The notes: generated by a model from the letters alone, not told the origin. DNA of 7,200 bases from Bacteroidota bacterium (GCA_023386855.1 JAEWIW010000404.1:1-7200); one strand, 5' to 3'. Shown: positions 1 to 6,823, counted from the first letter of the stretch. Program-made: numbers and translations.

Positions 1-540
1 GAATAAAAGCGTGATCAGGATGGAATAATCCATGTTCCTCCTGAATTCATTCCTGTAATTCAGCAGTGAACCCAATGCATTCTGTGTCGAAAAGAAAACC
101 CATAACTGGGGGTCAACACGGCCTTTATAATTAGCGGTGTCATTTGAGGCAATCATCCTTGCCGCATCTCTTGTCCTGGTGTACCAGTTCTTGTTATAAA
201 TAAAAGTTCCTACCGGTATACCAATCGCTGCATACACGATGGGTACCTTCCAGTACTTTTTATTATATACCTGGCCCCAACCGGGTATGATGGCCGACCG
301 GATAGCAGCCTTCCTGGGACTGTGTTTTTCTTTAACGGATGTATCCTTTGATATAAGGGGAGTGGAAAGAGTATCTGCAACAAGGGTATCCTGCTGTGTA
401 ATTTTTACCTGGCCAGTAGTGTCAACAATCACTGCATCGCGATAACGTGTCGAATCCTTGTTGGGAATTGTATCCTGTGCCTTCACCTGCAGGAGGGAAA
501 ACAAGGCGGACAGGAAAACAATTAATTTAATCGGATTCAT
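1..540 (-). CDS. DUF5683 domain envelope protein, 3' end outside window
   Basis: The reading frame opens at an ATG on the minus strand (complement of 538-540) and stays open for 180 codons to the left edge, so the C-terminus is missing. Residues 1-22 look like a signal peptide: a Lys at position 5, a hydrophobic core, and a VKA-Q cleavage site. A Thr/Ser/Asp-rich linker follows (about 23-72). From about residue 74 comes the conserved block of the DUF5683 family, with PRKAAIRSAIIPGWGQVYN at about 75-93, KKYWKVP, and a hydrophobic segment near 99-115. The family is found in Bacteroidota and has no established function; it is presumed to sit in the envelope. The gene lies 48 bp downstream of parB, an arrangement I recall as common in this phylum, often followed by dapB and lepB, which would lie beyond the edge. 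The start is chosen because it gives a complete signal peptide. Family assignment is firm; the role is unknown. Confidence 0.85.
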   Translation of the reverse strand, partial: MNPIKLIVFLSALFSLLQVKAQDTIPNKDSTRYRDAVIVDTTGQVKITQQDTLVADTLSTPLISKDTSVKEKHSPRKAAIRSAIIPGWGQVYNKKYWKVPIVYAAIGIPVGTFIYNKNWYTRTRDAARMIASNDTANYKGRVDPQLWVFFSTQNALGSLLNYRNEFRRNMDYSILITLLF

Positions 541-588
541 TGTATGCATTCACTGGTTGAAGATTCTTAATTCCTGTTGAAGCTCCTG

Positions 589-1506
589 CTATCCTGCATT
601 TACCCCTATCTGTTCAAGAATTTTATTCAGGTCCTGGATCGAAAAGTATTCGATAGCAATGGAACCGTGACCATTCTTATTATAATTCAGCTTTACCTTG
701 GTGCTGAAATGAGAAGCCAGGTTGTCTTCGATCTTTTTATAGGCCGGAGGAAGTGCAGGCTTTACGGTCTCTTTAGCTGCTCCTCCTGATTTATACAATT
801 TGCGAACCAGTTCTTCGGTTTGCCGAACCGACAGATTCCTGTTTTTGATCTCATTATAAATATACAGTTGCCTGTCGATGGTATCTACGTTCACCAGTGC
901 CCTGGCATGGCCCATGCTGATTTCGCCCTTTCTTACGGCTACCTGTATATCGGGGGGTAGCTTGAGCAAACGGATATAGTTGGCCACCGTACTTCTTTCC
1001 TTACCCATTCTTTCGGCCACTTCTTCCTGGGTATGGTTGAGTTCTTCCATCATCCGCTTATAACTTAAAGCGATCTCCATGGCATTAAGGTCTTCTCTCT
1101 GCAGGTTTTCCAACAAGGCCAGCTCAAGCAATTGCTGGTCGTCGGCCTGGCGGATATAGGCTGGCACATCTTTAAGTCCTGCGATCTTTGATGCTCTCCA
1201 TCTTCTTTCTCCCGAGATCAACCTGTATTTACCTGTAGGCAGTTTTGAAACAGTAATGGGTTGAACAAGGTCGTGCATTTTAAGTGATGCTGCCAGTTCC
1301 TGTAAAGCCTGTTCGTCAAAATCCCTCCTGGGCTGTTTTGGATTGGGTTCAATATCGCTAACAGGGATCCGTTGTATGGTTGTAACGGCTTCCACAACGT
1401 TATTCTTTAAATGGCCCTGGCTTGTCTTGAGATCTGAATCAATACTCTGTAAAAGGGAACGTATCCCTTTTCCTAGCGCGTCTTTATTTTGTTTGGGTGC
1501 TGACAT
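589..1506 (-). CDS. parB: ParB/Spo0J chromosome-partitioning CTPase and parS-binding protein
   Basis: This 305-residue protein has the full layout of a chromosomal ParB, which loads at parS sites as a CTP-dependent DNA clamp and stimulates ParA to segregate and organise the replication origin. The N-terminal LGKGIRSLL (11-19) is the short segment that contacts ParA in this family. The ParB/Srx domain follows (about 45-140), with the C-box motif GERRWRA at 99-105 for CTP binding and the ENLQREDLN motif at 133-141. The helix-turn-helix lies at about 159-181 (TQEEVAERMGKERSTVANYI), and a second DNA-binding helical part runs to about 235. After a Pro/Lys-rich linker (240-256), the C-terminal dimerisation domain (257-301) carries the usual GSIAIEYFSIQDLNKIL pattern. 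Length is typical and no key residue is missing. The gene follows parA by 65 bp and is probably cotranscribed with it. No strong Shine-Dalgarno is seen before the ATG, which is normal for Bacteroidota. Confidence 0.97.
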   Translation of the reverse strand: MSAPKQNKDALGKGIRSLLQSIDSDLKTSQGHLKNNVVEAVTTIQRIPVSDIEPNPKQPRRDFDEQALQELAASLKMHDLVQPITVSKLPTGKYRLISGERRWRASKIAGLKDVPAYIRQADDQQLLELALLENLQREDLNAMEIALSYKRMMEELNHTQEEVAERMGKERSTVANYIRLLKLPPDIQVAVRKGEISMGHARALVNVDTIDRQLYIYNEIKNRNLSVRQTEELVRKLYKSGGAAKETVKPALPPAYKKIEDNLASHFSTKVKLNYNKNGHGSIAIEYFSIQDLNKILEQIGVNAG

Positions 1507-1571
1507 CTGGATGTTTATTGGAATGCTGAATGCAACAGGGTTCCGGTGATTACAGGCATGGATACCCCGAA

Positions 1572-2372
1572 CTACTCAAGGATCCTGTCTTCCTGTGAAA
1601 TTTTTGTTTTATTGTTCTTCTGGAGAATCTCTTTGGCAAGGTTCAGGTAATTCACTGAACCTTTACTGAGCGCATCATAAAGGATCACTGGTTTTCCAAC
1701 ACTGGGTGCCTCGCTGATACGGGTATTACGATGGATGATGGTATTGAATACGAGTTCATCAAAATGTTTCCTCACTTCACTTACCACCTGGTTGCATAGC
1801 CTCAGTCGGCCGTCATACATGGTCATTAAAATACCTTCAATTTCGAGGTCCGTATTCAGCCTGCTTTGAACGATCTTGATGGTATTCAGTAATTTTCCCA
1901 ATCCTTCAAGGGCGAAGAATTCTGTCTGAACAGGTACGATCACGGAATCGGCACCGGTAAGCGCGTTCACTGTAATCAGTCCAAGGGATGGTGAGCAGTC
2001 GATGATCACGAACTCGTATTCATCCTTGATGGGTTCAAGGATGTTTTTAAGTACGCTTTCCCTGTTAGGATAATTGATCATTTCAATTTCTGCCCCTACC
2101 AGGTCGATATGAGAAGGAACAACGTCAAGATTAGGGATTTCGGTTTTCAGGATAACGTCTTTTACCGGTGTTGCATTGACCATGCAATCGTACAGGCTCT
2201 GCTGTATATTGTGCAGGTCGAACCCAACGCCGGTGGTACTATTGGCCTGTGGATCAGCATCAACAAGCAGTGTACGGAATTCCAGCACAGCAAGGCTTGC
2301 AGCCAGGTTGATCGCTGATGTTGTTTTTCCTACCCCTCCTTTTTGATTTGCCACGCCTATAACTCTAGCCAT
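1572..2372 (-). CDS. parA: ParA/Soj chromosome-partitioning ATPase
   Basis: This is a 266-residue MinD/ParA-type ATPase that dimerises on ATP, binds nucleoid DNA non-specifically, and is released by ParB; relatives also act on DnaA. The deviant Walker A motif KGGVGKTT is at 11-18, with the signature lysine K11 and the nucleotide lysine K16. The A' motif DADPQANST is at 38-46 and Walker B FVIIDCSPSLG at 121-131, with D125. The C-terminal arginines R189 (in MYDGRLRL) and R218 (in HRNTRISEAPS) fall where Soj-family proteins have arginines implicated in DNA binding. The length matches chromosomal Soj, not the longer plasmid ParA with an N-terminal helix-turn-helix. A small quirk is Cys193 where many relatives have Ser or Ala. 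The ATG gives the canonical MARVIGVANQKGG start. The gene lies 53 bp downstream of the hydrolase and 65 bp upstream of parB. No TAnnTTTG promoter element is visible in the 53-bp gap, so readthrough from the hydrolase promoter is likely. Confidence 0.97.
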   Translation of the reverse strand: MARVIGVANQKGGVGKTTSAINLAASLAVLEFRTLLVDADPQANSTTGVGFDLHNIQQSLYDCMVNATPVKDVILKTEIPNLDVVPSHIDLVGAEIEMINYPNRESVLKNILEPIKDEYEFVIIDCSPSLGLITVNALTGADSVIVPVQTEFFALEGLGKLLNTIKIVQSRLNTDLEIEGILMTMYDGRLRLCNQVVSEVRKHFDELVFNTIIHRNTRISEAPSVGKPVILYDALSKGSVNYLNLAKEILQKNNKTKISQEDRILE

Positions 2373-2425
2373 ATTCTGTTTCCGCGGTTGCGGGTGTTTA
2401 TTGTTGAATTGTTAGAAATCTTTGT

Positions 2426-3109
2426 TTAGAGGTTTACCTTTTGCCCGATACCTAATAGCATTAATTCAGCACCGGCATTCCTGAACTCATTGATCGCTTT
2501 CTCATGGTCAATGCGAATGAACCCAAAAGTGTCGTAATGTACCCCCACTATTTTTTTGCACTGGATCATTTCACAACACTTTATGGCGTCGGCAGTGTTC
2601 ATGGTAAAATTGTCGCCAATCGGCAATACCGCAAAATTTAGTTTTGCCCATGCAGGGATAAGCTGCATGTCAAGGGTCAGCGATGTGTCGCCGGCATAAT
2701 AAAAATTGCCCTCTTTGCTGGTAATCACAAATCCCATCGGATTTCCACCATAAGAACCATCCGGAAGGCTGGAAGAATGGTGCGCCACCACGCATTTAAC
2801 GCTGAATTCGCCAAAATGTTTGCTTCCTCCTGTATTCATAGGATGGGTATTGGTTACTCCCTGCTGGTTAAGCCATTCGTGGATCTCAAAATTGGTGACC
2901 ACCATGGCCCCGGTTTGCTGTGCAATGCTTACGCAATCGGCAATATGGTCGGAATGACCATGGGATACCAGGATATAGTCGGCCTCCAGTTCTTCCACCT
3001 TCACTACCTTGCTGGCCAATTCATTATACGTGATAAACGGATCAAACAGGAGTTTTTTTCCTCCAATCTCAACCAAAAAACAGGAATGTCCGTAATAGGT
3101 AAAATTCAT
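2426..3109 (-). CDS. UPF0173 family metal-dependent hydrolase (UlaG/YtkL-like, metallo-beta-lactamase fold)
   Basis: This 227-residue cytoplasmic protein has no signal peptide and belongs to the metallo-beta-lactamase superfamily. The N-terminus MNFTYYGHSCFLVE, with LLFDPF at 20-25, is characteristic of UPF0173/UlaG-like enzymes. The metal-binding HxHxDH motif is intact at 50-55 (SHGHSDH), and further likely ligands are His110 or His111, Asp141 (in YYAGDTS) and His191 (in VGVHYDTF). These residues predict a dinuclear metal hydrolase, and the usual family length of about 225-230 is matched. The natural substrate of UPF0173 proteins is not established; the relative UlaG acts on ascorbate-6-phosphate lactone, but nothing here supports that pathway. 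The gene is first in a minus-strand group followed by parA and parB, with a 53-bp gap, and is divergent from the flavoprotein gene across a 98-bp intergenic region. Fold and motif assignment is firm; the reaction is not known. Confidence 0.93.
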   Translation of the reverse strand: MNFTYYGHSCFLVEIGGKKLLFDPFITYNELASKVVKVEELEADYILVSHGHSDHIADCVSIAQQTGAMVVTNFEIHEWLNQQGVTNTHPMNTGGSKHFGEFSVKCVVAHHSSSLPDGSYGGNPMGFVITSKEGNFYYAGDTSLTLDMQLIPAWAKLNFAVLPIGDNFTMNTADAIKCCEMIQCKKIVGVHYDTFGFIRIDHEKAINEFRNAGAELMLLGIGQKVNL

Positions 3110-3139
3110 GGTATTTTATTTATCATGTAACTTTCCACA

Positions 3140-3155
3140 TTGCAGCGGGCTGCAA
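3140..3155. repeat. Perfect 16-bp inverted repeat at the divergent promoter
   Basis: TTGCAGC and GCTGCAA flank a GG spacer. On the minus strand the repeat begins inside the -7 box of the hydrolase gene and covers the expected transcription start. It could be an operator or form a small hairpin at the 5' end of the transcript. The symmetry is seen directly; the function is inferred. Confidence 0.5.
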
Positions 3156-3160
3156 AAATA
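3153..3160 (-). promoter_or_regulatory. Bacteroidota -7 promoter element for the hydrolase-parAB group
   Basis: Read on the minus strand, these bases are TATTTTTG, a perfect match to the Bacteroidota -7 consensus TAnnTTTG. They lie 43 bp before the hydrolase ATG, which predicts a leader of roughly 35-40 nt. No TTTG-type -33 box is found at the usual 19-21 bp spacing; the nearest TTG is about 25 bp away, so the promoter may be weak or regulator-dependent. Confidence 0.55.
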
Positions 3161-3207
3161 CATTTTCACCTTAAGATTTCTCATTCAATTGAAGAATACC
3201 CGTTAAT

Positions 3208-3723
3208 ATGTCGATAAACAATGAATACCTGGTGATTTCGGGAACCAACAGGAAAGGAAGTAATTCAATGAAGATCGCCAGGCTCTACCAGTCGTACCTG
3301 CAGGAATTGGGAATTGAGGCGGAGGTTACAGGGCTGGAAGACATAGACCTTACCCACCGTAATGATCACTTCATCCGCTTCGAACAGGAGAAACTCCTTC
3401 CTGCAAAAAAATATATCATCATTGCACCCGAATATAACGGAAGCATTCCCGGAATTTTAAAACTCATGTTCGACCTGGCCGACTACAGGAAGGTATGGAA
3501 GGGTAAAAAAGCTTTGCTGGTAGGCATTTCTACGGGAAGGTCAGGAAATGTCAGGGGGCTGGAACATCTTACTACCATTTTACATTACCTCATGGTGGTG
3601 GTACATCCTTCCAAGCTTCCTATTTCGTCCATAGATAAACTGATGAATGGAAACCAGGAAATGCTTGATAAAGGAACACTGGGGGCCATACGGGAACAAA
3701 TCAGGGATTTCGTTGAATTTTAA
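3208..3723 (+). CDS. NAD(P)H-dependent FMN reductase-like flavoprotein
   Basis: This 171-residue soluble protein has a flavodoxin-like fold of the NADPH-dependent FMN reductase family (azoreductase/chromate-reductase relatives). The phosphate-binding loop for FMN is SGTNRKGSNSMKIA at 11-24, directly after the first strand (YLVI). The second FMN-contact motif PEYNGSIPGILKLMFD is at 74-89, matching the family PEYNxSxPG signature. A third loop, STGRSGNVRGLEHL, is at 108-121. Length is normal for the family. Members use NAD(P)H to reduce bound FMN and pass electrons to quinones, metals or other acceptors; the physiological acceptor here cannot be read from the sequence. The gene is first in a plus-strand group, with the phosphoesterase gene 22 bp downstream. 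A TAnnTTTG-like sequence with one mismatch (TACATTTT, 3159-3166) lies about 40 bp upstream but is too weak to call as a promoter. Confidence 0.9.
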   Translation: MSINNEYLVISGTNRKGSNSMKIARLYQSYLQELGIEAEVTGLEDIDLTHRNDHFIRFEQEKLLPAKKYIIIAPEYNGSIPGILKLMFDLADYRKVWKGKKALLVGISTGRSGNVRGLEHLTTILHYLMVVVHPSKLPISSIDKLMNGNQEMLDKGTLGAIREQIRDFVEF

Positions 3724-3745
3724 AAGCTAAAGAAATTAATTATAC

Positions 3746-5002
3746 ATGCGTAATTCACCCTTTCTCTGGATAATCATTTTTATCCTGCTGCTGCTGGATA
3801 TTTATGTTTTCCAGGTAATAAAAATGTTGGTCGCTCCGCTGCAGCCTGCCATGCGAACAGTAATTGTTTCAACATACTGGGTCGTATCTGTCGCTACACT
3901 GCTGTTACTGGTGTTGCTGCCCTTTATTTCCTTTCAAAACTGGAGCAAGGCTGCAAAAATGTACGTGCTTGCTATTGTCATTGGATTGTTCTTCTCAAAG
4001 CTGCTGGCATCGCTATTCTTTGCTGTGGATGATCTGCGCAGGGCTGGCGTATGGATCGTTGAACAGCTCGGAAGAAAAAGTACGGTTGCCGAAGGTGATG
4101 GGATCACCCGTTCAGTTTTTCTTAGCTGGCTGGGATTGGGACTGGGATCAACTTTGTTTGGATCCTTCGTGTACGGGTTTACCAATAAATATAATTACCA
4201 GGTAAAAAAAACTGTGCTTAAGTTCAATAATTTTCCTTCCGCTTTTAAGGGACTGAAAGTGGTTCATATATCGGATATTCATTCCGGCAGTTTCATGGAT
4301 AAGGCCGCAGTGGAAGATGGCGTGAACAGGATACTTGCACTCAAACCCGACTTAGTGTTGTTTACCGGCGACCTGGTCAATGATCATGCCCACGAGATGG
4401 AACCCTATATGGAATTGTTTTCAAGGATCAGGGCTCCTTACGGCGTTTTCAGTACATTGGGCAACCACGATTATGGGCTTTATGCGCTTCCGGCGGGGCT
4501 TAGTGCCGCCGAAAGAGAAAAGGAGATAGCAGGGAACGTGGAAAAACTGAAAAAGGTTCATGAACAATTAGGATGGCGCCTGCTGATGAATGAACATGAA
4601 ATTATATCCAAAGATGGCCAGACTATTGCATTGATCGGGATTGAAAACTGGAGCGGAAAAGGTAATTTCCCAAAGTATGGGAAACTGGACAGGGCTTATG
4701 CGGGAACAAGGGAATCCGATTTTAAAATATTGCTGAGTCATGATCCCAGTCACTGGGATGCTGAAGTGACCAGGGATTATAAGGATATTAACCTTATGCT
4801 CGCGGGGCATACGCATGGAATGCAGTTTGGGGTTGAGGTTCCGGGATTCAAATGGAGCCCGGTACAATATATGTATAAGGAATGGGCAGGATTATACGAG
4901 CAGGACGATCAGAAACTCTATGTAAACAGGGGATTTGGATTCATCGGTTATCCAGGAAGAGTGGGAATTCTTCCCGAGATCACTGTAATTGAATTTGTAT
5001 AA
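3746..5002 (+). CDS. Membrane-anchored calcineurin-like metallophosphoesterase (YkuE/YaeI-like)
   Basis: This 418-residue protein has two parts. The first about 150 residues hold four likely membrane helices (about 6-28, 37-62, 71-93 and 124-145), with a charged stretch between helices 3 and 4. The C-terminal 260 residues form a calcineurin-like phosphoesterase with every metal-binding motif present: HISDIHSG (D177, H179), FTGDLVND (D209), LGNHDYG (N240, H241), LLSHDPSHW (H332) and AGHTHGMQFG (H355, H357). Such enzymes hydrolyse phosphate esters at a two-metal centre; YkuE/YaeI relatives act on cell-envelope or lipid phosphate substrates, but this substrate is unknown. A charged helical insertion (about 244-276) lies after the GNHD motif. 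Which side of the membrane the catalytic domain faces is not settled by the sequence. The gene sits 22 bp after the flavoprotein gene and 9 bp before the barrel-like gene, which implies one operon. Confidence 0.92.
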   Translation: MRNSPFLWIIIFILLLLDIYVFQVIKMLVAPLQPAMRTVIVSTYWVVSVATLLLLVLLPFISFQNWSKAAKMYVLAIVIGLFFSKLLASLFFAVDDLRRAGVWIVEQLGRKSTVAEGDGITRSVFLSWLGLGLGSTLFGSFVYGFTNKYNYQVKKTVLKFNNFPSAFKGLKVVHISDIHSGSFMDKAAVEDGVNRILALKPDLVLFTGDLVNDHAHEMEPYMELFSRIRAPYGVFSTLGNHDYGLYALPAGLSAAEREKEIAGNVEKLKKVHEQLGWRLLMNEHEIISKDGQTIALIGIENWSGKGNFPKYGKLDRAYAGTRESDFKILLSHDPSHWDAEVTRDYKDINLMLAGHTHGMQFGVEVPGFKWSPVQYMYKEWAGLYEQDDQKLYVNRGFGFIGYPGRVGILPEITVIEFV

Positions 5003-5011
5003 TTATTATCT

Positions 5012-6064
5012 ATGGGTTTAGGGCAGCATAAGTTTCTTATTTACTTGCTTCGAAAAAAAGTCACCCTCATGGTGATCTTAACCCTGCTGTATTCAGGTAC
5101 AGCCATGGCACAGGAAGATGTACTGGATGAAATATTTAAATCAGGTAATACTACTAAGATCATTGATTCACTGCTCGAAGGATTTGACGATTACCTCGAT
5201 TCTTTAAACCAGCGCAGAAGTTTTTTTTCTGCCGGTATCACTGCGGGTACTTCACTGTTCAGTTTTGAAGAAAAAAACAATGGTCTTTATGCTACGGAAA
5301 GAAAATTTCTTGCTTCACCTTTCATGAGTTATTTCCATCGTTCAGGATTTGGATTAACCGCTTCAACATATATTATTAGCGATGATAAAAAGTTTTATCC
5401 TTTCCAGTATGCAATCACTCCATCCTACGATTTAATCAAAAGAAAATACAGTACAGGTGTTTCCTTTACCCGTTACCTGGTAAAAGATTCCCTGAAATTT
5501 TATACAACACCCATTCAGCAGGAGGCGTTTGCCTACTTTGCTTTCAAGGATTTATGGATACGCCCGGCAATCAGTGTAGCCTATGGATGGGGATCTGAAA
5601 CTTCTTATGAAAAAAGAAAACTCAAGATTAAAAAGAACCGGTCGAGGCATTCACGGAATGCAACAGATGTGGTTTTAACCGAAAGAAGGGATGAGTCTCT
5701 ACATGATCTTTCAGTGATTTTTTCTTTGAAGAAAGATTTCAGTTTTTTTGATGTATTAAATAATAAGGATATGATCAGCCTTACTCCTGTAGTGCTGATC
5801 AATTGCGGAACACAGCAATATGGATTTAATAGCAGCTATAGTTTTACAAGAACATCTTCAGTCAAAGCAGCAAGCCTTCCCAGTAATGTTTCCATAACAG
5901 ACCGTTCTTCTTTCAGTGCTCAAACAGCGGCACTTATCATGCGTGCAAGTTATCTTAGCGGGCGCTTCCTTTTTCAGCCCCAACTTATCATGGATTATTT
6001 TATTCCAGGTGAGGAGAAACAATTTAATACCGCTTTTTCCGTTACCGCTGGCGTAAGTTTTTAA
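5012..6064 (+). CDS. Exported protein of unrecognised family, probable outer-membrane beta-barrel
   Basis: I do not recognise a named family for this 350-residue protein. A signal peptide is clear: hydrophobic LMVILTLLYSG at about 19-29, then TAMA-Q with cleavage near residue 33. The start at 5012 leaves a long basic N-region; an in-frame ATG at 5069 (residue 20) would give a shorter, more typical signal peptide, so the true start is uncertain. Mature residues 34-70 look helical and acidic. After that come alternating, aromatic-rich segments typical of beta-strands (for example FFSAGITAGTSLFSF, GFGLTASTYIIS, LWIRPAISVAYGWG, FQPQLIMDYFI), and the chain ends in a terminal Phe (TAGVSF), as outer-membrane barrels do. 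A strongly basic loop lies at about 200-216. The 9-bp gap after the phosphoesterase gene points to cotranscription. The barrel call is inferred from pattern only. Confidence 0.7.
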   Translation: MGLGQHKFLIYLLRKKVTLMVILTLLYSGTAMAQEDVLDEIFKSGNTTKIIDSLLEGFDDYLDSLNQRRSFFSAGITAGTSLFSFEEKNNGLYATERKFLASPFMSYFHRSGFGLTASTYIISDDKKFYPFQYAITPSYDLIKRKYSTGVSFTRYLVKDSLKFYTTPIQQEAFAYFAFKDLWIRPAISVAYGWGSETSYEKRKLKIKKNRSRHSRNATDVVLTERRDESLHDLSVIFSLKKDFSFFDVLNNKDMISLTPVVLINCGTQQYGFNSSYSFTRTSSVKAASLPSNVSITDRSSFSAQTAALIMRASYLSGRFLFQPQLIMDYFIPGEEKQFNTAFSVTAGVSF

Positions 6065-6088
6065 GTAATATATGTATTGATCAATTGC

Positions 6089-6108
6089 CTGTTAATGTTA
6101 TTTAACGG
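6089..6108 (+). terminator. Possible weak hairpin after the flavoprotein-phosphoesterase-barrel group
   Basis: CTGTTAA pairs with TTAACGG around a 6-nt loop, giving a 7-bp stem with one G-U pair. It lies 25 bp after the stop codon and is followed by a modest T-rich stretch (6109-6119). It is AT-rich and weak, so it may terminate poorly or be coincidental. Confidence 0.3.
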
Positions 6109-6129
6109 TTAGCATTTTTATCTGGCATT

Positions 6130-6136
6130 TATCTTG
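6130..6136 (+). promoter_or_regulatory. Possible promoter and A-rich leader of the small barrel gene
   Basis: TATCTTG resembles the Bacteroidota -7 element but lacks one T, and no clear -33 box is seen. It lies about 35 bp before the ATG. The leader after it (about 6150-6170) is A-rich with no Shine-Dalgarno sequence, the pattern of well-translated Bacteroidota genes. The promoter call is tentative. Confidence 0.3.
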
Positions 6137-6170
6137 AAACCATAATTTCAAACCAAAAAAGAATCAACAC

Positions 6171-6761
6171 ATGAAAACAAGATCCCTGTTGCTTATCGCA
6201 TTCGCCCTCGTGATCAGTACTGCTACCTTTGCTCAAGGCTTTCACCTCGGTATCAAAGGTGGAGTAAACCTCAATAAGATCGAAGGAAAATCATTCAAGC
6301 AGGAATTCAATCATGGATATAACCTGGGAGGTTTCGCTGAAATTAATTTCAGTCCCAAGCTGGGTATTCAACCAGAGGTTTTGTGGAATCAAACCAACAC
6401 TAAAACTTCAGATCAGTTCAGCGATATTTATGATGAAGGCACTGCCGAACTGAAAGATGTAAAATTGAATTACCTGACCATTCCTGTTTTGCTGAATTTC
6501 AGTCCGAGTAAAACCGTAACCTTCCAGGCCGGTCCTCAATTCGGTATCCTGCTGAACCAGGATAAGGATCTTTTACAGAATGGAAAGGAAGCTTTCAAGT
6601 CGGGCGATTTTTCCATGTTGGGTGGAGTGCAATTGAACCTTGGCAGTTTCAAAGTGGGAGGCAGGTATGCCGTTGGATTGAATAACATCAACGATATCGA
6701 CAACCAGGATGAATGGAAGAGTCGCGCCTGGCAGCTCTATGTTGGATTCAGGCTTTTATAA
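6171..6761 (+). CDS. Small outer-membrane beta-barrel protein (OMP_b-brl_2 / PorT-like)
   Basis: This 196-residue protein has a clean signal peptide (MKTRSLLLIAFALVISTATFA, cleaved before Gln22). The mature protein begins with GFHLGIKGGVNLNKIEG, the hallmark opening of the Bacteroidota OMP_b-brl_2 (PorT-like) family. Further family-typical strands are NLGGFAEINFSPKLGIQPEVLW (about 51-72), LNYLTIPVLLNFSP (99-112), FQAGPQFGILLNQ (118-130), SMLGGVQLNLGSFKVGGRYAVGLNNI (148-173) and the closing strand AWQLYVGFRLL at the C-terminus. An eight-stranded barrel fits the length. These proteins sit in the outer membrane; most have no assigned function, and PorT itself (type IX secretion) is only a distant relative, so no secretion role is claimed. 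The gene appears to stand alone, with a 106-bp leader region and an intrinsic terminator 30 bp after the stop. Confidence 0.9.
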   Translation: MKTRSLLLIAFALVISTATFAQGFHLGIKGGVNLNKIEGKSFKQEFNHGYNLGGFAEINFSPKLGIQPEVLWNQTNTKTSDQFSDIYDEGTAELKDVKLNYLTIPVLLNFSPSKTVTFQAGPQFGILLNQDKDLLQNGKEAFKSGDFSMLGGVQLNLGSFKVGGRYAVGLNNINDIDNQDEWKSRAWQLYVGFRLL

Positions 6762-6790
6762 CTGAAATTTTTACTGATCATCATAATTTT

Positions 6791-6823
6791 AAAAATCCTG
6801 GATAAATCGTCCGGGATTTTTTT
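6791..6823 (+). terminator. Intrinsic terminator of the small barrel gene
   Basis: AAAAATCCTGG (6791-6801) pairs with CCGGGATTTTT (6811-6821) around a 9-nt loop, giving an 11-bp stem with one G-U pair, and the T run continues to 6823. It begins 30 bp after the stop codon and separates this gene from lon. The A tract on the 5' side could allow it to work in both directions. Confidence 0.85.

Noticed and set aside
239..445. A 68-codon plus-strand open frame near the left edge
   Set aside because: It is antisense to the DUF5683 gene, whose reverse frame gives a signal peptide and a conserved family block.
556..582. GTTGAAG occurring twice, 20 bp apart, between parB and the DUF5683 gene
   Set aside because: A 7-bp direct repeat of this kind is expected by chance, and one copy sits next to the start of the gap without any symmetry or promoter element.
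2377..2392. A possible parS site before parA
   Set aside because: Only the left half TGTTTC matches; the right half and the central CACGTG are absent, so it is not annotated as parS.
2777..3130. A 117-codon open frame on the plus strand opposite the hydrolase gene
   Set aside because: It lies fully antisense to a well-supported metallo-beta-lactamase-fold gene, has no recognisable domain, and covers the divergent promoter; it is a shadow of the coding strand.
3864..4205. A 113-codon open frame inside the phosphoesterase gene in another frame
   Set aside because: Its Cys/Trp-rich composition and repeated WDWD-like stretch are the out-of-frame reading of the Leu/Gly-rich membrane segments of the real gene.
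6076..6085. Palindrome ATTGATCAAT after the barrel-like gene
   Set aside because: It is a short AT-rich palindrome with no loop, no T tract and no position relative to a promoter that would suggest a function.
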